A DNA stretch of 64,000 nucleotides from Labyrinthula sp. Ha (taxonomy: Eukaryota; Sar; Bigyra; Labyrinthulida; Labyrinthulaceae): contig JAALGZ010000030.1 in the NCBI GenBank assembly GCA_015227615.1, forward strand, positions 62,001-126,000, given 5' to 3'. Shown piece after piece: positions 38,116 to 48,557 of this stretch. A program made the position numbers and the translations under genes. The stretch's first letter is position 1, and every line of letters starts with the position of its first letter. The notes beneath the pieces were generated by a model, which was not told the DNA's origin, ran no database searches, and worked only from the letters and a program-made list of their open reading frames with translations.

Positions 38116-39394
38116 GTTAGTTAGTTTTCTAAGGATTAAATGGGCCTAGTGGCCTAACCTTCTACGAGCCTAGTACTTACTACGCACTTAACCAATCGGG
38201 AGTATTTTTTCTTATGTATTCTACTACTCTTTGGTTTCAATACCGTGTCCTTTTCTCTGGTTCTTATCGGTCAGTTTCACAGGATACCTGATTTCATTCG
38301 TTCAAGGTTGCATTACTCTAGATTATTCATATTCGATTTCCCAAAATGTTGATTTCCCAAAATCTCAATCCAAAATCAAACGAAATTGAAAAAAGATTGA
38401 AATCTTTATCTAGCGAGCCAAGGAGGCCAAGGCGGGCACCAGATAATGCTGTTGATGCTTTTGAGGGTTGCAAGGACATGTATCAAGAGTATTCAAGCAG
38501 GATATGGCGTCGGCTAAGTTGTTCGTTGACTGGGATGTGGAAAGCTGAGGGTTCTGGAGGTTTCTGGTGCATCGGGGTTTTTCACTGGGTCGATCCAAGG
38601 CTTCAATGGGTAACTTTCCATGCTTTTTGACTTTTAGGGATATCAGGGAGGTGTATCTTCAAGGTTCCAGCTGATTTCAGGGTCGGGGAGTTTTCAAGTC
38701 ATGCTACTTGTACATTGAGTGTTCCAGAGAGTTCAAGTTTCCTGCTGCTTGGATGTTCCAGAGAGTCCAAGGAGTTTGTTGGGGGATGTATGTTATCTTG
38801 TTGCTTGTTCCAGGTAGCTTCTCTTGGTCGATGTTCTTGATCCTGTGCTTTAAGCCCCAATTTCTCTTCCCTCTTCAGCCCCATTCTACTAACTTGTGTT
38901 TCTTAAGTTCCACCTAAAAAGTAACACCCTTCTCTTGCTCAGGTTGCTCACCAGCCCGCTTAGCTCTTTTAAGTTAATCTTTTTCTTGCCTGTACCTTGG
39001 AGAACTACTTTCAGGATCCTGTCGCTAGTACTTTGAACAGAAGAGACGTTGCAAGCAAGTTCTTCAGCCAAGTAGGTCGCTACGCCTGCAGCTCCAGTAG
39101 GCGGTTTTGAGAAAAACCACCTACCTTTGCTGCTGCTGACTTTCACCTTTTCTATCAGTGTCTTGTAGCCATTTACGTATAACTCTTGCAACATCAAAAC
39201 TGACAGTTGCTGAGTTTTCTCTCCTAAAAGGTTAAATTTTGTTGTAGTAAGACCACCTACGTTCACAGAAACTACAAGTAGTCTCTGTTCGCGCTGGCTC
39301 GCACACTCTAGGCCCTCCGTGGAGGACGAAGTCAAGCAGCTTCGTTGAGGCAAGGACATTTAACTGTTTTTCTTGCTTCGTGCCCAAAATTTAT
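38116..39394 (-). mobile_element. LINE-3 of this window: internally deleted copy (about 1.3 kb)
   Basis: Minus strand. The 5' part (38889-39394) carries the start of the endonuclease: LLVVSVNVGGLTTTKFN, MLQELYVNGYKT and WFFSKPPTGAAG. It then lacks about 21 codons around the NCYAPYC region that LINE-2 keeps. Soon after, the sequence jumps to the 3' tail region (38116-38880, similar to 33000-33700 of LINE-2). The rest of the endonuclease and the whole reverse transcriptase are missing. The 3' end is GTTAG/CTAAC repeats. Target duplication: ATGTCATTA at 38107-38115 and ATGACATTA at 39395-39403, one mismatch. The surviving sequence is close to LINE-2, so the two probably come from one source. Confidence 0.85.
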
Positions 39395-39629
39395 ATGACA
39401 TTAATATCTATTTTTACCCTATGTCTTATTTGGTCATACTAAAAAAATTCAACCAATCATTTGCCGTGTGTAAATTTACACATGTGTAAAAAAAAGGAAC
39501 CCCCCCATATTTTTGAAACCAGGCTCTTTTTGAATCAACAGAAAATACTGAATCTTGAACAAAATATAATTCTAAATTCACCAAATATAAAATAAACATT
39601 CTAGAAAGATACACTTTATTCGTTTTCTT

Positions 39630-40634
39630 TTGTATATTTTGAAAATTTTATCTCCATACAAAGAGAACTTTTTAATAATACAGTCTAGTTCTGAAGAAAT
39701 ACCTACTGGATTTACAAAAGAACATGGACAAATATGTTTCAAGCTTAAATATAGCTCACCTACAAAAGCTTCTCTTTTTCTTTGTTGGGGTTATGTCAAT
39801 TCTTATAGTTTCTCAAAGAAAGATATTAAGCAGATAAAAAGTATTGAACAACTAGATATATCAGTGGAATGGAAACAACATATTATGCAAAGTACAGATA
39901 TGTCTTATCTTATAAAATTTTTCAAAGGATTAAATTTAAATCAGATTAATTTTAGTAATATAAAACTAGGAAAAAGCCAATGGGAAGAGTTATTTTCTGT
40001 GATCATGAACAATGCAAATTCTGTTAGAAATATAGTAATTGTAGAAACAGCAAATGAACTTTCTGCATTAACCTTTTTTAATTCAATTGAAAAACATAAA
40101 GAAATATCAGCAATCTTGATGAAGAATATTATTTCAAAAAATCTCCACAAGCAGCTTCTAAAATACACAAAATCATATGGAGAAAATTTTCAAGAACTTG
40201 GATTGGAAATAAATTTTGCTGCTTTTTATACCTTTAAATATGCACCAAGTTTGAATAATTTGTCCGACCTTTGTTGACTTAAAGTAAATATGGATGACGA
40301 AAATAGGAAATATATAGTTCCTTTGTTATTTTCTCTTGGAAATGGATCTGCGTTTGAAAAGCTGAATTACTTTTCAGTTTTGTTTGATTTCCGAGAATAA
40401 ATAAAATCTTCAGAACTTGCGGCCTTGTTTAGGTTATGTGGATTAATCGAAAATAATATAGTTTTGAAAATTTCTTGCAATATATTTAAGCCTACAGGAA
40501 GTGCTTTATTATTTTCTGTAATTCGTTGGAAGCAAAATTTCCTTCTTCCTAATTCGGGAATCTCGATGATAACGAATAATCACAAGGTGCTCAATCGAAC
40601 AAAAGGATGTAAGCTAGCAGTAGAAAAGTCTTAA
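39630..40634 (+). pseudogene. Broken LRR-like gene, paralogue of 14052-15035
   Basis: One frame runs for about 334 codons from ATG 39630, interrupted by TGA at 40275-40277 and TAA at 40398-40400, and ends at TAA 40632-40634. All three open pieces share the same phase, so only point changes break it. The length matches the 327-residue gene at 14052-15035, and the two share the same kind of layout: a leucine-rich middle, then a conserved-looking pattern LxxLFxxCGLIExNIVLKI against LSKLLLVFKKTIKLRI. Neither stop can be removed with a short GT-AG intron that I can see. It starts 120 bp beyond the end of the fold-back element. The upstream leader is A/T-rich like those of working genes, so it probably died recently. 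Confidence 0.6.
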
Positions 40635-41464
40635 CTTGGAAACAAGAACTTTTATTTAAAATTTAATCTAATTAAGACTATTCTTCAAATACTTGGTTTA
40701 AGATAAATAGAGTTCTAACTAATCAGTAATACTTTAAAATAAGAGAAAACTTAAACTTTATTTCTCTTTCTAATAGATCTTCATAATAAATTTGCATAAG
40801 GATCAGTTAAAGTCTTGAAAAAAAGATATGTTCGGTATTTGTTTCAAAGAATAAAATACTATTTTTGATAAATATGTCTTTTTCATGAGTAAATTAACTT
40901 ATTCACCAAGTAATCGAGTTGTATGCCCTTGTACCTAAACCCAAGTTACTTCTGGACCATCAAATTACAAAAGAAACATCACTTTTTACCACATAAATTT
41001 CCATTTTTTAAAAGAATATCAATATTGTGTTCGATTAAATCTTTTTCAATATAATAAACCTTTTCTTTACTTTTTTCTTAGCTCATGGTTACTTTCCTAG
41101 TTTATTGAGGTTTTCCGTCCTTGTAAGTATATAAAAAAGACGTGCGCAACCAGGACCTTCGAGAAACTTTCAAAGTAAACAGATTTCAGTAGAACATAGT
41201 AGAAATAAGTAGCCGTAGATTCCAGTAGAACAATAAAAATAAATTCCCTTTTATAACAATGCTTTTTATGACTTAATAAACTGCCACTAACGGTTCGTAT
41301 TTCAAGTTTTATTACCAACTACCAACATTAGAATGACGTGTCAAACTGCATATAACGATATATCACGACTTGAACTTCATCATATACATACAACCTACTT
41401 CTTAAATACATATATTGGTAAAAAGGAATAAGCGACTCAAGAAGATATCGAATTTCACATAACA
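40635..41464. other. Intergenic, nothing recognised
   Basis: AT-rich DNA between the broken LRR-like gene and the start of repeat A copy 2. No coding signal. Confidence 0.5.
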
Positions 41465-44187
41465 CAAAGCAACCGACGGTTTCTCCTTTGAATATTCAAA
41501 ATTTTGTAAGAAATTTATGCAAGAGAAATATATCGAGTTGTTAACATTTTGGAGGAAAAACACGAGTTTATGGAGTGCTAGTATAGGTTTCTACTTATTT
41601 AAAATATTTCTCTTGTAAGGTATTTAAGTCTTTTAATTCTCTTAAAATTTTGATCTAGATCTTCTGATTCTGCTCTTCAAATTCGCTAGAAAAAGTCGAC
41701 ACAAGTTCTTTTCTTTCTTTTTAACTATTAAGCTAGTGTCTGCCTAATACTACCCCTAAAACTCCTAACTGAAACAATTTCTACAGCTAATTAACACACT
41801 ATTATATTCTAGTTTTTTTACTGCAACTTCCTGTATTCTGTTACCATCTCCTTACCGGTACTCTTCCATTTAGTTGTATTTACAATTTGATATACACATC
41901 ACGTGATTACATTCACCATTCCACGTCATCACTTCTAATACAAAATGTCAAATTTCTGACTTTGTAAATATAACAAACCGCGAAACAGTCATCCAGAAAA
42001 CCTACGAGCGCGAATACCTACAGAACTTCTACATATTTAAACAGAGTTCCAAGTAAGAAACAGTTGTAAAATATTCTTTTTCCCATACAAGATATGTATT
42101 CTATCAAAATCTTCTCACATGTATTATTCCCATTATTAGAAAGACTTTTCTATTGCAATATTAGCAAATGAGAACTTAAGAAAAGTTTGCTTGGAGTATA
42201 ACTCTATAAGATTAGCTGCTAAAGTTTTCATAAAGAACAAAAATAAAATAAATTGAATTTATCAATTAAGCCTGGCTTTTTTTACAAACCATATGTGTAG
42301 GTAATTAAACACTTTTGGTTTCATAGCATGAATATGAGAGAATTAAAGAATGACCTTGGTATTTTTTTTTATTTATCTTTGCAAGTATTATATCCAGGGA
42401 AAACTAATTCTAAATCCTATTCTTCAGAATATATTCGATAACTCTTTAGCTAAAGATATCTTGTTTTTTGTTGTTTTCCCTTATTGGTGAACTGTTCTAG
42501 AATCAACTCAATGATTAAAGATGTAATTCTAACTTCAGGTTGCATATCAATGAAACAGAATTATATGTTTTTAACAAAAATATTTTTTTAATTAAAGTGC
42601 ATATATTACTGTCTATTTATTTTTACTCTCACAAAGTTGATGTTCTTTTTTTTGTTCTTTATGAGTATATTATGGTTGAAGGATTTGTTACAATTCAAAA
42701 TTAGTTTTATATTTAGAGATAAAAAAATTCAACATTGTAAAAACGATATTAGTTCTCAAACTGTTTCTGAAAGAAGTTTCTTCGTGTTGGAATTTTTCTA
42801 AAGACAGAAATATAAATTTTCAAAAAAAACTTTTTTTTATAAATATGTTTATGATACCAGTTTTTGTATCTATTTTGGGTTCAAAATATAGAGAAAACTC
42901 TTTAAGTTTTTATTTACTTCCCATTCTTAATATTTTTTTAAAGCAAAAGAAAAACAAAGTTTTGCATCAAAGCTAGATAAAAATATTGAAACATACAAAT
43001 AGTTTCCATTTTTTCTCATAAATGGAAAGAAAATCTCTCCCTCGATAAGAATAATAAAACTATTCAATATTTTTATGGAAATCCACAAGATTTTACCTAT
43101 TTTTCTTAAGAAAAACTATTGCGTAGGATGACTCTATAGCACAAGAAGTTTAAAGATAGATTCATTATTTTTCTCAGTGTTTTCTACAACATTTTCTGTT
43201 AATAAGAAAATCTAAAATATTGTTGAAGCATTTTTAGAAATTAGTTTATTCCTTTTCCATTTATTTAATGAGCAACCCTAGCAATAAAATATAGAAATTC
43301 AGTAGAAAATATTTATCCGCATCAGAAAGAGGTATTATTTTTGATATTACTCATCTACAGAAATGATAAATAATCTTCTGTGGATTATTCAAATATTTAC
43401 TATATTTTTAATAAACTTTTTAACTTATCTTAAGCCTGAACAAAAAAATAATACATATATTTTGTTGTTCTTTTGCAACTTGTGTGTATTTAATGTGCAA
43501 AGAAAACAAATGAATATCAAAGAGGAAAAGCTTATTAGGAAAATACATTTAGCATTAAAAATAATCATTTTATTTACTTAAATAAAGCTTTATGCATAAG
43601 TATTCCCACTTCTTCTATCACAAATATTCTTCTAGCATGCCAATCTGCCCAAAACGACACTATTCCAGGTACTTCAGATCTTTGGAGAAAGTTATCTCTA
43701 GAGTATACATATATCTTAGTACTCCATGAATCATAAAAATACTCTTGCCTATCAAGTCCAGGTTCAAAAAAATATAGTTCTTCAGATTTAAACTCTATCT
43801 GCATATCACTTTCTCTGTTTGAAAGACAACAACATTTTGATCTTGTAAAGGGTTCTGGCAGCTCTTGAGGATACTGGAATATAATTTCATCTGAATAAAC
43901 TGCTATTCTTGAATTATATAAATCCTGAAATTGTCTTTGATAATCTGACTCTAAAAAAATATTATCACCTACTTTTTTCAGAAAGCTCTTTGGCATTTGG
44001 TCGTACTAATTTTCAAATATTTCTTTAGAAGGCACATAGATACATTGAAGGTCAGTAAAGGGATTATTTTTGTATTTTTTGACACAATTGTTAATAAATA
44101 TTTCCCTTGTAGATTCTGGTGGATCAAGTGGGATCCAAACCATTCTTGGGTTGTTTGCGGGCTCCGTGAGAATAGTTTTCTTTAGTC
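41465..44187. repeat. Direct repeat A, copy 2 (about 2.72 kb including an insertion)
   Basis: Same orientation as 25227-27467. It starts at the same CAAAGCAACCGACGG and ends at the same TTTAGTC. It is longer only because of an extra 475 bp at 41569-42043. The last 620 bp, the copied gene, differ much more from copy 1 than the 3' flank next to it. Confidence 0.9.
41569..42043. mobile_element. 475-bp insertion in repeat A copy 2, possible solo LTR
   Basis: Absent from copy 1, whose empty site reads CCGAGCTCTAAG. In copy 2 the insertion is flanked by GAGTT at 41564-41568 and 42044-42048, a 5-bp target duplication. Two bases in, it starts TGGAGTGCTAG, and it ends TTTAAACA, so a TG...CA pair fits a solo long terminal repeat. 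No terminal inverted repeats beyond that are seen and there is no coding capacity. It contains CACGTG and CACGTCA motifs as a promoter region might. A short non-autonomous DNA element is the alternative. Confidence 0.45.
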
Positions 44188-44218
44188 GTACGGGTTGCGC
44201 TAAGACATGGTAATGCAA
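43574..44218 (-). pseudogene. Second copy of the unrecognised repeat-A gene, interrupted by one stop
   Basis: Frame open from ATG 44218, with TAG at 44006-44008 (Trp in copy 1), then in the same frame through to the end at 43574. Translation could restart at ATG 43996 to give 140 residues. Its first 11 codons lie outside the repeat and have no match in copy 1. Across 189 aligned codons it differs from copy 1 by about 37 residues, with few silent changes. Conserved islands are WIPLDPPES, SRIAVYSDEIIFQY, RSKCCCLSNRESD and FWADWHARRIF. The hot spot at the motif after DRQEY has nine changed residues within thirteen. Function unknown. The single stop may mean a recent death, or a shorter product. 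Confidence 0.5.
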
Positions 44219-47200
44219 TATTCATCTGTCTTATTTGTATTCTAAATCCTTTACAACTGGGATTATCACTTGTCTGAAGAAACTTATTGACGTCTCCAAA
44301 AGTAATAATACAAAAAATGCTAATAAAATTTCTTAGATCAGAATTTTGTATGAATAATTTTGATTTTTTTTGTGATTTTTTGGTTGAAAAGGGCTTGATG
44401 TAATATTTTCAAATCCTCAATAGCATGGCATTAATAACCCTGTCATCCTAGTTTAATACAGCAAAAACTTTTTAATCTTTACCTTTGATTTTTTTAGGTT
44501 AAATTTAAATGTTATTCTAAAAGAGTTATCATGCGAACTTCATCTCATTCTGAAGAGCGTGTTAACTTATAATTATATTTATTGATCTTAAGATCAGGGA
44601 TTTATTTTAAATATATAGATGTATTTTAATTATTCTGAATATTAAGAATATCTGTATTATACTTTTATTAATGATACTTAGAGAAAATACTCTCAAAATA
44701 CGAAAAACAAAGATGTTGTGGTTTCATATTGGCGCTCTCAACCATAGTACTCACGCAAACTGAGTTCCGAGTTATTTCAGATTCATTCTTAACTATGAAT
44801 TGGTTTTTAACCAGGATTTACATTTACTTTGAAACTAGATCTTATCCTATATTAGTCAAGAAAATTGCGAAACTTTGTGTGAAAGATACGTATGCTTTGT
44901 TCATAAGACTTATTTTTTTATCAAAACTCTAGCAATTGAGAATTCTCGTATAAAATCGAACGTTTTCTGCTTATTAAAGCTTATTGGTAGCATATAATTT
45001 CAAAATAATTACTCTTTCTTATTTTAATATTGCATTTAAACCTATCTAAGCCGTTTATTTTTTTATTAAGATTCTATTTATTTCGTCCATTATAGTGTAA
45101 TGTATTACTCAAATACAGTAAACCTTTTTTATTACATCAAAGTTAATACAAAAAAGCAATTCTCTTGTATATATTCACACTCTATATACATGAAAAAAAA
45201 ATGCAGCCATTAAAAGTATGCATAAATATTTAATGGGAAACAAAAGATTCAGGGACATGGTGTACTAAGGAAGAGGTCTTGACGAATATCTATATACAAA
45301 GCAAGTGTCGTCGGTATTTAGAAAAATCTAAGGTGATTAAGTATTGGTGTTGATTGTATATTTTTTGGGACCTCATCGATTTAGGTTTCAGTTTTACTAT
45401 ATATATCGAACATTTTGTTTGGTACAAAGAGCCTTCACTGATTGTAGCGTGTCTCAGTGAGTTTGAAAGCTCAGTCATAGAAACTCTAATAGGCGCAACA
45501 CGAAAATCTAACTTAAATCTAATAAATAAAGTGTATTTAGCAACCATTCCTCTCTTAATTTCTGTTCAAAGCATATATACTGCGTGCTGTAAAATGCATG
45601 ACCGTAATATATATAAATAAATTATCATCACTTATCTTAGATGTTAGTTGCTCTTAATTATTTTTTGAATCTTTTCATAGGGCATAGAATCAAAATATAG
45701 AAAAAAATGTGTCGCCCATTGTGGTTCCATAATAATGGAAAGCGAATTTGGGTTAATTAACAATGCATAGTACCTGCAACTATACGGACATCCATACAGG
45801 TCAACATAGCTCTATTCAGAATATGTTTTCACCTAAAATAATTTCCAAAGAAAAGATATATTGCATAAATAAATAAAGTAGCGATAATATTGTCTAATTC
45901 AAGGAAGATACAGCATTTCAAATTAGGTCGAATATCATGGGGGAAAGTAGAAGGCCTCTTTTTGAAAATTTAGCCTACAGATCAGAGCTTTGAGCATATA
46001 ATTAATACTTGGTTAATGAAAATTGTTTGTTATATGTGTTCATCATATATTGAAATCGCTTGAAGGGTTATCATAATTAATTATTAGTTGAATTCAACTT
46101 ATATTAAAATATCTTTAGATTTTATGTTTCATTAAGTTTTGCACCTGGAAGATAAATACCTGGTGCAATTACATTATGGTCAAAAGATTTCTGTATAAAA
46201 ACCACAAATCATATCCAGAACTCTGTATCTAGAATGTGTTGTAAAACATCCCCCTTCTTAAATGAAAGCGAGATTTCACTGACCGAGTTAAATATAGCTT
46301 GTTTTCATCTATTTCCATTCACAGTATTACCTTTAAATAAACGAAAATTCAAAGCCCTACTTGTATTCTTGATTCATTATAGTGATATCAAACCTGTTAT
46401 TATGTTATGTACCTACCAACATCTTACAATCTTTATTAAGGTCTACTTTTAAAAGAGTTAGCAAACTTTGAATATGTTGTAATATCCAACTCTAAACAGT
46501 GTACACTATTATTTTAACTTTTATTATGTGATTTTTTGTTTTATTTGATTTATGTTTGAAGATATCACTATTTTCTTGTTCAAGTATCAAATTATTTTCA
46601 ACGAAGTTTATTTTATAAACATAGACTCAATATACTTTGTAGAACAAATTCTTGTAACTACGTATTAAATAAATTACTTTACAAGTAGAAAAGCGACTCT
46701 AGGATAGGTATCAATTTTGATAACATTAATAATGTTCATGGACAAAAAATGTCTCTATTAGTATTAAATTTAGATCCCAAGAATTTAATTTATTTTCTTT
46801 TATATTTCTCATACAATGTAAGAAATTTATTAACCGCTCTCAACGTCATTCAAGATATTTCACACTGTCGTCCTTGGGGTTTCGAATGAGGAATAATTTG
46901 TTTCCAGGGCAAATATTAAAAATAATATTTTATATTAATCCGAGTATTTGGGGCTCGTTTAAGTAATTCAGATCACCTATGCTTTTTCTGAGCCTTTAAT
47001 TATAGGAATTTACATAGAACTATGAAACAAATCTAAGCTAAGTTACGAATAATGTGTATATGATAAATTGTCATAATTATATCCATTTTATCATATATTC
47101 TTAGTCGCCTAGAAAAATAACTGAAAGCTATAGCATCTGAGGTTAGGTGCTAAATCCAATATTAACTATGTATTCTATTTAAACGGAAATTAATGTCCTG

Positions 47201-47844
47201 TTGGTGGTATGAACTATATAGATACTGATTTCAGATTCTGTCAGATTAGACCCAAGTTTACAAATTGTGAGTTTATCAGTATTGTTTCGTTTTAAATTTG
47301 CTCAATATTTCCGTTTCCTACATTCAAATTTTTATTAAAAAATATTTAAATTATCTAAGCGATGTCTTCACACGAACAGAGTTAATACTGTTGGAATAAG
47401 ATTATTACCTCATGTTTAAATGCTGTTGTTCAGTTTTCCATAGAAATTTTGGTGACATACCTTTCAATTATAAGACAAATTTAAAATGGATTAACTTAAT
47501 ATACTTCGATATGAAACAAGAGGTGGTCTGGATAAAAATGCTTCCAGAAGTTATAAATAGATCAAACATTAAAAATGATGACGTTTAGGTATTCACTCCT
47601 ATTACAAAAACTGAAATGACTTCAGTCAAACCAAACCAATAATTGGACTTGCACAAATCAAAGGAAGAAATCCAAGAGTTAAATGGGAGCATTGAAATAA
47701 GCTTAGGATCTGAATAATACTAAGATCGTTGCCTAAATAATACATCACTTCTAACCCAGCAACCAATGCACATACGTGAAGGTGTGCGAGACTATCCTTA
47801 AAGTTGTGGTTATTACCTGAATGTGTATATTATCTGTAAAAACT

Positions 47845-47935
<91 letters not shown>

Positions 47936-48557
47936 GTAATACGTTAACGAAGTTACTGGATATTAATAAGAATTAGTCTACTTAAAAATAAATGAAAAGG
48001 ACGTTTAAACCATGGTAATACCCATATAAGTACGCTCGTTTCTTTATATCAAGCAAAATTTAATATATCCATGTTATATTCTATTTTAATAATTAATTGG
48101 ATAAAAAGTAAAAAATTGGCAAGAAACGTTTTAACTCACTTCGTAGTGATCTAAAGAGAAGAAGATATAACGGACAAAGTGCTCTAAAACATCAATTTCG
48201 TGAATATAAGGGAAAGGAGTCAATTATAACTTAAATATAAATATGTATAAAAATATAAGACTTTCCCTTTAGGTTTTATCCCCTCTTTATCTCATCGAAA
48301 GTTGGTAAATAATTTTCCAAAATTATCTAGAGAAAACTATGTTGTTGGGAAATTTAAACTTAAAAGAAGTATTAATCAGTATAATAAATAATATTAGACT
48401 AAAAAATTCATAGAATTTTCATCATTAAGTTTTTCAAAGTTTTCAAAGAGTAGATCCCTTGCTTCCTCCAAAATCTTAAATCACTTTCTTCCGATTTTTT
48501 TAAATTTCGAATATTGCCCAAAATATAATCATATAGAAACATCTCAAATAAAAGAAA
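44219..48557. other. Gene-poor stretch of about 4.3 kb
   Basis: AT-rich spacer. Overlapping ORFs of 85-88 codons on both strands at 45290-45620 have no domain I recognise. The only distinct feature is the GATA microsatellite. The last 60 bases form the A-rich leader of the DENN gene. Confidence 0.5.
47845..47935. repeat. (TAGA)n microsatellite, about 22-23 uninterrupted units
   Basis: A perfect tetranucleotide run of 91 bp. Its lack of interruptions suggests recent expansion. Confidence 0.97.

Larger units (their letters stand above)
27468..39506. mobile_element. Fold-back (long inverted repeat) element, split by three LINEs
   Basis: Once the three LINEs are set aside, the left arm (27468-27521 plus 31774-32990) and the right arm (37092-38115 plus 39404-39506) are inverted copies of each other. 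Matched pieces, from outside in, are: the T-run with TACACA near 27480 against 39490; TGATTGGTTGAATTTT at 31765 against 39446-39461; TTTGTGATTT near 31831 against 38098-38107; a minisatellite block; a hairpin around GCCTCTC near 32895 against 37230; and the AGGTTTAAAAA block. The unsplit element would be about 2.4 kb, almost all arm, and I see no transposase gene. Long arms built partly from tandem repeats recall the Drosophila FB type. The middle of the arms (about 31875-32200 and 37695-38060) is too diverged to align by eye. Confidence 0.65.

Noticed and set aside
45290-45620. Overlapping ORFs of 85 and 88 codons on both strands
   Set aside because: Neither has a recognisable domain or supporting neighbour, and opposite-strand shadows of this kind are common. 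An eroded element is possible but unsupported.
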